Source: Halorubellus sp. JP-L1
GTDB lineage: Archaea > Halobacteriota > Halobacteria > Halobacteriales > Natrialbaceae
Assembly: GCF_011440375.1 (NCBI RefSeq)
Contig: NZ_JAAOIR010000002.1
Coordinates: forward strand, 62,001 to 126,000
Direction: 5' to 3'
DNA length: 64,000 nucleotides
Made by a program: the position numbers and the translations under genes. Below the pieces are notes generated by a model that saw only the letters and a list, made by a program, of their open reading frames with translations, had not been told where the DNA came from and did not search any database. Shown here one piece after another: positions 25,851-34,868 of the stretch; position 1 is the first letter of the stretch, and each line of letters starts with the position of its first letter.

Positions 25851-26725
25851 AGCACTGGCGCGTCGAGCACGTCAGCGGCGTGCTCCGCGGACGCGAATCG
25901 GTCCACGCTCACGACGACCGGTGCACGCATCGACGCCACGCGCGCTATCGCGAGCGCCGCCGTCGCGTCCCCGCCAGCGAACGACCCCGGCTCCGCGCCG
26001 ACCACGGACGGGTCGCCGCCCGGGACCGTCGCGACCGCGTCCGCGAACGTCGCCCACATCGATCGCACGAGCGACTCGCGGACGGTCCGCTCCAGGCGCC
26101 CGACGCGATCCTCCAGCTCCAGGCGACGACTCCGTGCGTCCCGCGCTCGACGAGCGCGCTCGCGCTCGCGCTCCAGAGCCTGCTCGGCCGCCACCAGCTC
26201 CGTCTCCCGCTCGCTCGCCGTCGCCACCGCCGCCCGCAACCGCTCGCGCCCCACCGCCACGTCCGCGTCCACGTCCTCGCGGGCCTGCACCGCGCCGCGC
26301 GCCGCCGCCACGTCAGCCTGCACCGCCTCCGCCGCCTCGCGCGCCGCCGCCACGCGCTCGCGCGCTGCAGCGAGGTCGACGTCCGGCACCTCGACCGCCG
26401 CCAGGTCCGCGCGCGCCGCTGCGAGCGACGACGCCGCCGCGACCGAGACGTCCCGCGACCGCGCTGCCGCCGCGAGCGCGGGCCGAACGTCCACCGACGT
26501 CGACGGCCCCACAAGGCCGACGTGCTCGTGCACCGGACGTGGGTCCTCGCAGTACACGCTGACGGCACCGTCACTGTCGCAGTTGTTCTCGCGGTTACTG
26601 CCCGCGAGTCCGGCCGCGTCCGACCGCCGGATCGCCGCTGCCAGCGCCCCCGGCGAGACCTCGCGCTCTCGACAGTCGACCGCCCGCCCCTCGACGACGG
26701 CCCCGGTCCCGAACGTCGCCCTCAC
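25835..26725 (-). CDS. Coiled-coil operon protein, uncharacterised
   Basis: 296 residues (MRATFGTGAVVEGRAVDCRE). The N-terminal part contains SVYCEDPRPVHEHVGLVGP and looks globular. Residues about 75-200 form a long Ala/Glu/Arg coiled coil. The C-terminal part (AEPGSFAGGDATAALAIARV, then APVVVSVDRFASAEHAADVL) looks like an alpha/beta fold. Its start overlaps the previous gene stop by 4 bp (26722-26725). The structure suggests a scaffold or ATPase partner; no function is known to me. Confidence 0.82.
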   Translation of the reverse strand: MRATFGTGAVVEGRAVDCREREVSPGALAAAIRRSDAAGLAGSNRENNCDSDGAVSVYCEDPRPVHEHVGLVGPSTSVDVRPALAAAARSRDVSVAAASSLAAARADLAAVEVPDVDLAAARERVAAAREAAEAVQADVAAARGAVQAREDVDADVAVGRERLRAAVATASERETELVAAEQALERERERARRARDARSRRLELEDRVGRLERTVRESLVRSMWATFADAVATVPGGDPSVVGAEPGSFAGGDATAALAIARVASMRAPVVVSVDRFASAEHAADVLDAPVLLASP

Positions 26726-27066
26726 ACGTTTTGCTCTCGCAACCGCTCCTTCGACGGCAGGTCCCGACCCGCCGCGAACTTCGCGTACGGCGTCGACGCC
26801 GACTTCCGACGCTCGTAGGCTTCCGCCGCCGCGCGAGCCGACGCGACCGCGTCGGAGAACTCGTTCAACGGCTGCGTCCGCTCGACCTGCACGTCACCGC
26901 CGTGGCGCTCCCGCAACCGCAACCCGAGGAACGCACCGAACCCGGTCGCCTCGAACAGCGCCGCTCGCCCGAACCGACGCACCACCGCGTCCTCGTGCGT
27001 CCGGCACGCGTTCCGCAACGCCTGCCGCGCCGCACGCGAGAACGTCACGACCAGTATCACTACCAT
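26722..27066 (-). CDS. Conserved operon protein, uncharacterised
   Basis: 114 residues (MVVILVVTFSRAARQALRNA). A single hydrophobic start of about nine residues is followed by Arg-rich helices: TFSRAARQALRNACRTHEDA, then AALFEATGFGAFLGLRLRER. The C-terminal half contains FSDAVASARAAAEAYERRKS. It overlaps the downstream coiled-coil gene by 4 bp and lies 28 bp after the 93-aa gene. Compact conserved-looking sequence; function unknown. Confidence 0.8.
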   Translation of the reverse strand: MVVILVVTFSRAARQALRNACRTHEDAVVRRFGRAALFEATGFGAFLGLRLRERHGGDVQVERTQPLNEFSDAVASARAAAEAYERRKSASTPYAKFAAGRDLPSKERLREQNV

Positions 27067-27094
27067 TCACTAGAAAACCGACCGAACAAAAGAC

Positions 27095-27376
27095 CTACGT
27101 CACGCGCTCGACGTCCAACTGCCCGCCGGTGACGTCCACGAGTTCCCGAACGCGCTCGCGCGCCACCACCGCATTCTCGGCCACTACGACCACCCCGACC
27201 GCCGTCTCCGGCCCGTCGACCACCCGATACGGCGCCACACCCTCGCCCTCGAACGACGACACGTACGTCCGCAGCACGCCCTCGACGCGCCCCTCGAGCT
27301 CCGCGAACGAACACTCGCCGTCCTCGAACTCCCGGAGCGCAGTCTCCACGTTCCGGAGCGCCGAAATCCGATCCAT
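27095..27376 (-). CDS. Conserved small protein directly downstream of MCM, uncharacterised
   Basis: 93 residues (MDRISALRNVETALREFEDG). Its ATG directly follows the MCM stop (TAGATG). An N-terminal helical hairpin (ECSFAELEGRVEGVLRTYVS) precedes a small alpha/beta unit (ETAVGVVVVAENAVVARERV, then VTGGQLDVERVT). The immediate junction implies translation coupled to the replicative helicase. A replication role is suggested only by position. Confidence 0.83.
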   Translation of the reverse strand: MDRISALRNVETALREFEDGECSFAELEGRVEGVLRTYVSSFEGEGVAPYRVVDGPETAVGVVVVAENAVVARERVRELVDVTGGQLDVERVT

Positions 27377-30300
27377 CTACGTCGTCCGCAAGTGCTGTTT
27401 CTTGGGTTCGTACAGCTCGCCCTTCTGCTTCAACTTCTCTATCTCGTGCTCGGCCTTGCTCTCGTCCATCCCGATCTCGTCCGCCCGATCCATCACCACG
27501 TCCACGGGCGCCCCGTCGTCGTACTCCTCCTCGATGTCGCCGATCAACTGCTTGAGGTTCTTGATGCGGTCGCGCTGGGTCTTCGACTGCCCCGTCTCCA
27601 CCACGTCCGCGTCGAACTCCCCGGTCTCGGGGTCCACGCCGATGTCCTGCAGGCACGACCGCACGATGTCGATCACGCGCTCCGAGTCCGCCTCGTCGAC
27701 CGTATCCGACAACCGCACCCGCGCACTCGCCTCCGCCAACCGCACGATCGCCTCCAGCTGGCGCGCCGTCACCGGCACCGGCGAATCCTCGTCCTGTCCC
27801 TTCGACCGCAAGTCCACGTAGAAGTCCTCGATCGCCTGCCGCGCCTCGTCGGTCATCCGCGGATGACAGTTCTGCTTCGCGTACGCGATATACTTCCGCA
27901 TCAGCTCCGGATCGATGTCCGGGTCGACGTCCGCCGTCACGTCGTCGATCTCCTCGCTCGTCACGTCCACGTTCGTCATCTCCGTCCGCTGAGTCTCCAG
28001 CTCGCCCGCGTAGTTCGTGTTCAGGATGTGCTGGGCGAGGTTCCGGTCCTCCTCCTCGTCCGGCTGGTCCGTCACGGTGAAGATCAGGTCGAAGCGCGAA
28101 ATCAGCGCGGGCTCGAGGTCGATCTGCTCGCCGATCGGCTCGTACTGGTCGAACCGCCCGTACTTCGGGTTCGCCGCACCAAGCAGCGAACACCGCGACT
28201 TGAGGGTCGCGTTGATCCCCGCCTTCGACACCGAGATCTCCTGCTGCTCTAAGGCCTGGTGCATCGCCGACCGGTCGTCCGGCGCCATCTTGTCCAGCTC
28301 GTCCACCGCCGCAATCCCTCGGTCAGCTAATACGAGTGCACCGGCCTCCAGCGACCACTGCTGGCCGTCCCCGAAATCGTCGCGGACGGCGGCGGCCGTG
28401 TTGTGCGTGACGATGCCGTTCCCGACGAAGTTGTGCGTGTCGGGGACGGTGAGGTCGAACACTTCCTTCTCGCCGACGTCCTCGACGTCCGTGATGCGGT
28501 CCCACCGGAGGTCGGCTTCGACAGCTTCGCGGGTTGCGCGCTCTGCGTCGCCGACGTCGATGTCTTCGAGCATCGCTCGCGCTCGTTCTCGACTCGGGTT
28601 GTCGCCGCGCTCGACGTTCATGTGGTAGTCTCCCGCGACCGAACCGCCGTCGGCAGCGACGAGCACGTCACCGAGCGGCATCTTTTCGCCCCGACGCGTC
28701 GCGTCGTCGACGATCTCGTCGAGCGCCGCCTTCTTCTCCGAGATGGTGAACCCGATGGCGTCAGCGTAGCGCTCGATGTCCGAACCATACAGTTCGACGA
28801 AGTGCTGTACGTGCTTCGACCCGATCGTCTGCCCGTCCGCGAGTTCGTACGTGCCGCGACGGTCGCGTTCGCGGCGTCGCGCGCGAACGCCGTACGTTTC
28901 TAGCATCAACTGGACCTGTTCCGCGAGGGCCTTGCTGATGGTGGAGAGGAGGACGCTCGATCCGCCGTCGTCGCGAGCCGATACCGAGCCGTCGGCGTCC
29001 ATGAGTCCGCGGAGGAACGCGTCGGCGTGGGCCGCGGTCGTCAACTCGGGTGCGAGTTCGAGGTCGACCTTCGGCGTCTCCATCCCTGCGTTCGCGAAGA
29101 GGCGCGCTATCGTCGCACTGCACACGCGGATGCAGGGAACGCGGTCGTCTTGACGTTCGATCTCCGGGCGCTTGTCGAACTTCTCGTCGAAGATGTCTGC
29201 AGCACGCTCCAATAGGTCCTCGTCGCTGTTGGAGATGCGGACCATCCCTCGGTTCCCGTCCCGACGGTCCAGCGAGATGTCGCCGTCGCCGAACACGAGT
29301 CCGAGGAGGTACATGAGGTCCTCGTCGAACGTCGCCGGGACGGTGACGCTGTCGCCGTGACGGATCATGAGTCGGTCGAACGCGACGTCCTCGCGCGCCA
29401 TCTCGACCGCGTCGAGCATCGTCTCGAGCTTCTCGAGCGGAACATGACGGTTCCTGACCGAGTCGTAGACGAAGTCCTCGCTGAGTCCGAGTTCGGCCGC
29501 TGCCGCGCGGAGGTGACCGAACTCGTCGGCGAGTGCACTCCGCAGTCGCTCGACGGATTCGTCCGCGAGCTTCACCTTCTCCGAGGTCAGTTCGAGGAAC
29601 GCTCGGACTGGGACCTCGTTCCTGTCGAGGTCGTCGTACCGCGGGACGGCGACGTACTCTCCTGCCTCGATATCGGAGACCTGCGTCCACTCCAGTCCAT
29701 CGCGGCCGCACGTCAGAACGGGCGTGTTCACCGAGGCCTCTAGGGACTTCCCGTGCGCCGTCTCGACGCGTCGACACGGCTTCTCGGGCATCCGCCAGAC
29801 GTGCGACGACTCTCTCTCGACCATCTCCGTCGTGGTGTAGTCGAACGTCTGGAGTGGCACCGACTTCGGTGCGCTCGTGTCTTCGTCGACTGGCTTAGGG
29901 TGCTCGTCAATCGCGAGGTCTCGAACCCGTTGCAGCCCGGAAGATGTCTGTATTCTTGTGTCTCCAGTGACGCAAAGACCCGCAGAGCTGGAACCTTTAC
30001 CGGACGTATAGACGGACCGTGGTGCGACGTTCTTGATGTATGATAAGAGCTGCGACTTACCAGTACCCGGGTCGCCGATGAGGAGCATGTGGAGGTCGCC
30101 GCGGATGCGGGAGCCGTCGGGGAGGTGTTTGGTGACGCCGGAGAAGAGCTGGAGGATCATGGAGAGTTTCTCCTCGTCGTAGCCGTAGATGCTGGGGGCG
30201 ACGGAGGCGACCATCTTGTCGTAGATGTCTGGGTTGTTGGAGAGCTCGTAGATGGCTTCCTTGTCGGCGTCCGTGATCTCCATGTCCTCGAAGTCCTCTT

Positions 30301-31048
30301 CGTCGATGACGACGCTGACGCCGTCCATGTAGACGTCGAACACCGCGGACTTGTCCTGTTCGCTGCCCTGTTGTTCGAGGCGGAGGATGCCGGTGGCGGC
30401 GACGTGGTCGCCGGGGGTGACGTTCCCGGTGATGTCGTCCTCGATCTGGACGTCGATCGCCTGCGGTGTCTCGCCGCCCCGGAGGCCTTCGGGGGATTCC
30501 TGAACGCGGAGTTTCTGGGAGTCGACGAACTCGGACTGGTCGTAGTTGAGGCCGAAGGGACCCTGGCGTTCGCAGCCCTGGCACTCGTGGGGTTCCTGGA
30601 AGTCGCCGCCGGACTGGGGGATGCGGGTGAGGGTACCGCAGCGCTGGCACTCGAACGCCGCTTCCTGCATCTTCGGGCGGACGTCCGTCGCCTTGTTGAC
30701 GGTGCCGCGGACCGTGACGAGAGTGTTGACGTGGCGGGCGCGGATCTCCCGGATGTCCGTGGAGTCCGGGAGGGGGTCCATGCGGACGTGCGCCTGGCCG
30801 AGCTTGACGTCGACGGGGAGGTCGTAGAGGCGGAGGGCTTCTTCGGCGTACTTCTGGAGTTGCTCCGGTTGGTTCTCGTAGTCGTCGGCGAGATCGGGGT
30901 CGAAGCGGTAGAGGTCGTCGTAGTCGATGTACAGCGAGCGCTGGTCGGTGGGGTAGTTCTGCGCGAGCTTCCCGATTTCGTCGCGGTAGTACGTCCTGTA
31001 GAAGTCGAGGAACGCGTCGACGAGTTCGGAGTTGTCCCCTGCAGCCAT
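27377..31048 (-). CDS. mcm: Replicative DNA helicase MCM, interrupted by an intein
   Basis: 1223 residues; after removing a 525-residue intein the extein is 698 aa, the usual archaeal MCM length. Order: N-terminal domain A, OB fold with zinc-binding CQRCGTLTRIP...CQGC, AAA+ domain with Walker A GDPGTGKSQLLSY (about 329-341), Walker B ALVLADRGIAAVDELDKM after the intein, arginine-finger region LISRFDLIFTV, and a C-terminal winged helix. It forms the hexameric 3'-5' fork helicase. The start ATG overlaps the preceding VWA gene stop by 1 bp (TAATG), and the stop abuts the next ATG. Confidence 0.98.
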   Translation of the reverse strand: MAAGDNSELVDAFLDFYRTYYRDEIGKLAQNYPTDQRSLYIDYDDLYRFDPDLADDYENQPEQLQKYAEEALRLYDLPVDVKLGQAHVRMDPLPDSTDIREIRARHVNTLVTVRGTVNKATDVRPKMQEAAFECQRCGTLTRIPQSGGDFQEPHECQGCERQGPFGLNYDQSEFVDSQKLRVQESPEGLRGGETPQAIDVQIEDDITGNVTPGDHVAATGILRLEQQGSEQDKSAVFDVYMDGVSVVIDEEDFEDMEITDADKEAIYELSNNPDIYDKMVASVAPSIYGYDEEKLSMILQLFSGVTKHLPDGSRIRGDLHMLLIGDPGTGKSQLLSYIKNVAPRSVYTSGKGSSSAGLCVTGDTRIQTSSGLQRVRDLAIDEHPKPVDEDTSAPKSVPLQTFDYTTTEMVERESSHVWRMPEKPCRRVETAHGKSLEASVNTPVLTCGRDGLEWTQVSDIEAGEYVAVPRYDDLDRNEVPVRAFLELTSEKVKLADESVERLRSALADEFGHLRAAAAELGLSEDFVYDSVRNRHVPLEKLETMLDAVEMAREDVAFDRLMIRHGDSVTVPATFDEDLMYLLGLVFGDGDISLDRRDGNRGMVRISNSDEDLLERAADIFDEKFDKRPEIERQDDRVPCIRVCSATIARLFANAGMETPKVDLELAPELTTAAHADAFLRGLMDADGSVSARDDGGSSVLLSTISKALAEQVQLMLETYGVRARRRERDRRGTYELADGQTIGSKHVQHFVELYGSDIERYADAIGFTISEKKAALDEIVDDATRRGEKMPLGDVLVAADGGSVAGDYHMNVERGDNPSRERARAMLEDIDVGDAERATREAVEADLRWDRITDVEDVGEKEVFDLTVPDTHNFVGNGIVTHNTAAAVRDDFGDGQQWSLEAGALVLADRGIAAVDELDKMAPDDRSAMHQALEQQEISVSKAGINATLKSRCSLLGAANPKYGRFDQYEPIGEQIDLEPALISRFDLIFTVTDQPDEEEDRNLAQHILNTNYAGELETQRTEMTNVDVTSEEIDDVTADVDPDIDPELMRKYIAYAKQNCHPRMTDEARQAIEDFYVDLRSKGQDEDSPVPVTARQLEAIVRLAEASARVRLSDTVDEADSERVIDIVRSCLQDIGVDPETGEFDADVVETGQSKTQRDRIKNLKQLIGDIEEEYDDGAPVDVVMDRADEIGMDESKAEHEIEKLKQKGELYEPKKQHLRTT
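28400..29974 (-). other. MCM intein with LAGLIDADG homing endonuclease
   Basis: MCM residues 359-883. The splice start is Cys359 (SSSAGL|CVTGDTRIQTSSG). The end is VGNGIVTHN|T, so the +1 extein residue is Thr. Block B-like NTPVLT and block F-like VFDLTVPDTHNFVGNG are present, so self-splicing looks intact. Two DOD motifs, LLGLVFGDGDI and FLRGLMDADGSV, mark a complete LAGLIDADG endonuclease between them. The insertion lies in the AAA+ core between Walker A and Walker B, a usual site for MCM inteins. Confidence 0.96.
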
Positions 31049-32811
31049 TACACGCTCCTAGGTACGGGATGCTTCAAGAAGGTTCGCAAAGCCGGGTGGA
31101 AGTGATCGGGAGTCGCGATCGGGGACCCGGGGGTCCCGAGTGCGGCCGTGGCCGAACTGGTCGTTGCATTCGCGTCGGCGGCGGTCGTCGCGTTCGCGTC
31201 AGTGGAGGGGATGTCGTCAGTAGCGGTCGCGTTCGTCTCGTTCGTGCCGTGGGTGGCGAGCGTATCGAGGACGTCGCGTTCGCGCTGGAGGCGCTCGTCG
31301 CCGAGCGCTGCGGATTCGGCGACGAAGTGCGCGCGGAACTCGCGGATACGGTCGCGGTACGTCGCGGACACCCGGAGCGGTATCGAGGTCTGCTCCCACT
31401 CGCCAAGGGTGCGGTGCTCGATGCCGGCTGCTGGTGCGTCGACCTCGCCGTCGGTGGCGCGAGCGCGCTCGTGTGCCATCCAGTTCCGGAGGAGGTCGAC
31501 GTACTGGCCGAGGAGTACGGCCTTGCGGACGCCCGTGCTCTCGTAGTACGGCGCGTCTCTGGACGCGAATTCGACGGTTCGCGTGGTCTCGTGGCGCGTT
31601 CCGTCGCGGGTCTCGTAGCGCGCCGTCAGTGCCGGGCCGTCGTCGCTCGCGGTCGCGTTCTCGACGCGTTCCAGTTCGACGAGCACGACGCCGCCCTCGG
31701 TCTTCCCGTCCTCGGTCCGCGAGGGGAACAGCGTGTTCACGTGCAGGAGGTCGCCGCTGGAGGCGTTCGCGTTCGGGGAGCCGTACACGCGCTCGATCCG
31801 GTACGCGTCCGACTCCAGTTCGACGGAGAGGTCGAAGACGAGTGGCGTCACCATGTGCTCGAAGCCCTCGTTCATGCGCTCGGCGAACTGGTCGGGCGAG
31901 CGGACGACGTAGTGGTTCGCGCCCTCGACGCCGTTGACGGTCTCGACGAACCGCGCGTTGAAGTCGACGCCGACGCCGACGAACGTCGAGTACACGCCGG
32001 CGTCGGCGTTCGACGAGAGGCGTTCGCCGAGCGTCTGGCCGTCGGTCGTTCCCGTGTTCGGCATCGCGTCGGTGACGTACACGACGCGGGTCTCGTGCTC
32101 GGTCCGGTCGGGGTTCCGGTAGGGCTCCACCATGGACTCGGCGCTGCGCATGGCGTCGTCGAGGTTCGTGCTCCCGCCGGCGCGCAGGCCGTCGATCCGC
32201 TCCCGGACGGCGCCCATGTCGCGGTCGCCGACGCGACCCATCTCGACGACGGTCCGGGCCTCGTCGTCGTAGCCGACGACGCCGATCCGGTCGTCGTCGG
32301 TGAGGTGCGTGGTGAGCGTCCCGACGGCGTCGCGGGCGGCCGCCATCTTCGAGCGGTCGTCGTCCTCGACCGTCTTCCGCGTGCCGTCATCGTCGTAGTA
32401 GTACGAGCCGAAGCCGTCGCTCATCGACCCGGAGGTGTCGACGACGACGACGAGGTTCAGGGCCTTGCGTTCGAACTCGTCGGCGTCGATCCCGGAGTTC
32501 AGGCCGACGGTCACGTAGCGTTCGCGTTCGCCCGAGAGCGGGTCGCGCGTGACGGCGCGACTGTAGGACGGACAGAACGTGGCGTTGCACGGCCGGTTCT
32601 GACCGGTGTCGAAGTAGTGGTCGTGGTAGAGGCCTTCGGCGGTCAGGCTCGATGGCTGGGGGACGTAGCCTTCGTCGACGTTGTTCCGGAAGTCGTTGAC
32701 GTCCTGGGCGCCGCCGGCGGCGAGCCCCATGGATTCGCTGGAGCTTCCACCGATGCAGCCGGCGAGGACGACGAGGGCGGCGAGGGTCGTTGCGAGAGCG
32801 ATTCGACGCAT
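31048..32811 (-). CDS. VWA-domain lipoprotein
   Basis: 587 residues. Signal with lipobox MRRIALATTLAALVVLAGC (Cys19). The VWA domain starts near residue 119 with a complete MIDAS: DTSGSMS (Asp125, Ser127, Ser129), GGSTNLDDAM and VYVTDAMPN. About residues 340-460 are beta-rich; then a helical part and a Thr/Asn/Ala low-complexity tail with many N-glycosylation sequons (ATDDIPSTDANATTAADANA). It is exported and lipid-anchored, resembling bacterial YfbK-like VWA proteins. It heads the operon containing MCM, overlapping it by 1 bp, an odd partner for a surface protein. A TATA-like cttaat lies about 27 bp upstream. Confidence 0.9.
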   Translation of the reverse strand: MRRIALATTLAALVVLAGCIGGSSSESMGLAAGGAQDVNDFRNNVDEGYVPQPSSLTAEGLYHDHYFDTGQNRPCNATFCPSYSRAVTRDPLSGERERYVTVGLNSGIDADEFERKALNLVVVVDTSGSMSDGFGSYYYDDDGTRKTVEDDDRSKMAAARDAVGTLTTHLTDDDRIGVVGYDDEARTVVEMGRVGDRDMGAVRERIDGLRAGGSTNLDDAMRSAESMVEPYRNPDRTEHETRVVYVTDAMPNTGTTDGQTLGERLSSNADAGVYSTFVGVGVDFNARFVETVNGVEGANHYVVRSPDQFAERMNEGFEHMVTPLVFDLSVELESDAYRIERVYGSPNANASSGDLLHVNTLFPSRTEDGKTEGGVVLVELERVENATASDDGPALTARYETRDGTRHETTRTVEFASRDAPYYESTGVRKAVLLGQYVDLLRNWMAHERARATDGEVDAPAAGIEHRTLGEWEQTSIPLRVSATYRDRIREFRAHFVAESAALGDERLQRERDVLDTLATHGTNETNATATDDIPSTDANATTAADANATTSSATAALGTPGSPIATPDHFHPALRTFLKHPVPRSV

Positions 32812-32970
32812 ACGACCATGGTAACCGTTGGCACAGCATTAAGCAGTCGGATGAGTGAAACGACTCTTTCACCGAACGCGACCTTCGAGCGAGGACAGGA
32901 CCGCCGCGGCGGGGACTCTCCACCCGCGAGCGACCCAACCCTTATCTCTCGAACCGGAGAACGCTACCCC

Positions 32971-33363
32971 ATGACCGACCCCAGCATCGAAGTCGACGCC
33001 GGTCCGCACGCGCCCAACCAGACCTACCACTACTTCCGCGACGACGACACCGAAGAACTCCTCCAGACGCGCTTCGCCAGCCAGCTCCCCGTCCCCGAGG
33101 TCGGCGAAGTCGTCGAGTTCGGGAGCCTCCCCATCGACCGCTCCGACGGCGACGCCGAAGCACGCGGCGACCTCGACGTCGACGACCAGGCCTACGTCGT
33201 CCGCGAACGCTCCTACCAGTACGTCACGCCCGAGTTCCCCGCCGACGACCCCGCGAGCGACCAGGAGATCACCATCCTCGGCGTCAACCTCTACGTCGAA
33301 CCGTACGACGACGCAGACGACGGCGAGGACCGTGACGGCGACGTCGACGTCGCGGACGACTGA
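32971..33363 (+). CDS. Acidic conserved protein, uncharacterised
   Basis: 130 residues from ATG 32971 (MTDPSIEVDAGPHAPNQTYH). It is beta-rich with conserved-looking PVPEVGEVVEFGSLPIDR and DDQAYVVRERSYQYVTPEFP, ending in an acidic tail. No signal or membrane segment. A TATA-like cttatc is about 28 bp upstream; it is divergent from the VWA gene. The long upstream in-frame ORF is a shadow of the VWA gene. Function unknown. Confidence 0.75.
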   Translation: MTDPSIEVDAGPHAPNQTYHYFRDDDTEELLQTRFASQLPVPEVGEVVEFGSLPIDRSDGDAEARGDLDVDDQAYVVRERSYQYVTPEFPADDPASDQEITILGVNLYVEPYDDADDGEDRDGDVDVADD

Positions 33364-33461
33364 CCAAAGCCGCTCCGACGCCCGACCGGTCCGCCCCGAC
33401 GGTCCTCCGACCGTCCCCTGCCACCGAACCTTTACGACTCCGTCCGCATTGGTTCTAGTCG

Positions 33462-34853
33462 ATGGCCCCGACCGGGTCGCTCGACGTCCTCCTCGACCAC
33501 GCGCAGGACAAGATCGTGCTGGTCGACGAGGACGGCGTCGTCACGTACGCCAACGACGCGGTCAGACGCATCCTCGGCTACGAACCCGAGGACGTCGTCG
33601 GGACGAACGCGTTCGACTACATGCACCCGGAGGACGTCGACGAGGTCCGCGAGGGGTTCCGGCGGCTCGTCGACGCGGACGACCCCGCCGAGACCACGGC
33701 GACGTACCGGTTCGCGGCCGCGGACGGCTCGTGGGTCGCGCTCGAATCCCGGATGTCGAACTGCCGCGACGGCGACCTCGACGGGTACGTCGTGAGCTCG
33801 CGGGACGTCACCGACCGCATCGCCGCGGAACGCGACCAGCGCGAGACCAGCGCGCGCCTCCAGGAGCTCGCCGCCACCACGAGCGACGTCCTCTGGATGT
33901 TCAACGCCGACTGGAGCGAACTCCTCTTCGTCAATCCCGCGTACGAGGACGTCTACGGCGGCGACGTCGACGAGCTCCGCGCGAACCCCGGGTCGTTCCT
34001 CGACACCATCCACCCCGAGGACGTCCCGCGCGTCGAGGACGCGATGACGCGTCTCTCCGCCGGCGAATCCATGAACATGGAGTACCGCGTGAACGAGCAC
34101 GAGTCGTACACCGTCTGGGTGTGGGTGCAGGCCGAACCCATCCTCGAGGACGGCGACGTCGTCCGCATCACGGGCTTCTCGCGCGACGTCACCGACCGCC
34201 GGCGGCGCGAACGCCAACTGTACGTCATGGATACGCTCCTCCGGCACAACCTCCGGAACGACCTCACCGTCGTCCTCGGCGAAGCCGACCGCATCGCGAG
34301 CGAGCACCCCGCCGCGACCGACCGCACCGACGTCATCCGAGCGACCGCGAATGACCTCCTCGAGAGCGCCGAGAAGGGTCGGCGGATCGTCGAACGCATG
34401 GACGCCGACACCACCAAGCACCCCGTGGACGTCGCCGCGCTCGTCGAGCGTTGCGCTGCCGACGTCGCCGACCGCCACCCCGACGCAACCGTCCACTTCG
34501 ACGCCCCCGGGACCGCCACCGCGCGCTGTATCGACGGCATCGACGTCGCCGTCACCGAACTCCTCGAGAACGCCATCCAGCACAACGACGACCCCCACCC
34601 AGTCGTCGACGTCGCCGTCACCGAGCGCGCTGACGACGTCACCGTCACCGTCACCGACGACGCCACCCCCATCCCCGACGTCGAAGCGAACGTCCTCACC
34701 GGCCACCACGACATGACCGACGTCTACCACTCCAGCGGCCTCGGCCTCTGGCTCGTCTACTGGCTCGTCGAGCTATCGAACGGGAGCATCACTGTCGACT
34801 CAGGAGAGACTGGGAATCGTATTCAGGTTACGTTCGATCAAGTCAGCAAGTAA
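33462..34853 (+). CDS. PAS-PAS sensor histidine kinase
   Basis: 463 residues from ATG 33462. Two PAS domains (about 5-125 and 130-250; DEDGVVTYANDAVRRILGYE and TIHPEDVPRVEDAMTRLSAG) each end in the SRDVTDR linker. The H box is LLRHNLRND with His262. The N box is ELLENAIQHND, and the G box SSGLGLWLVYWLVEL. There is no membrane segment, so it is a cytoplasmic sensor, and no cognate receiver is nearby. The last 28 codons (after 34770) are less G+C-rich than the rest, and the stop lies 16 bp before the decayed IS element, so the C-terminus may have been altered by the island junction. Confidence 0.93.
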   Translation: MAPTGSLDVLLDHAQDKIVLVDEDGVVTYANDAVRRILGYEPEDVVGTNAFDYMHPEDVDEVREGFRRLVDADDPAETTATYRFAAADGSWVALESRMSNCRDGDLDGYVVSSRDVTDRIAAERDQRETSARLQELAATTSDVLWMFNADWSELLFVNPAYEDVYGGDVDELRANPGSFLDTIHPEDVPRVEDAMTRLSAGESMNMEYRVNEHESYTVWVWVQAEPILEDGDVVRITGFSRDVTDRRRRERQLYVMDTLLRHNLRNDLTVVLGEADRIASEHPAATDRTDVIRATANDLLESAEKGRRIVERMDADTTKHPVDVAALVERCAADVADRHPDATVHFDAPGTATARCIDGIDVAVTELLENAIQHNDDPHPVVDVAVTERADDVTVTVTDDATPIPDVEANVLTGHHDMTDVYHSSGLGLWLVYWLVELSNGSITVDSGETGNRIQVTFDQVSK

Positions 34854-34868
34854 ACCTTTGACGTGAAA

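Noticed and set aside
31069-32970. Long plus-strand ORF upstream of the 32971 gene as a coding N-terminus
   Set aside because: It is antisense to the VWA lipoprotein gene; the real start is the ATG at 32971 with its own TATA-like box.
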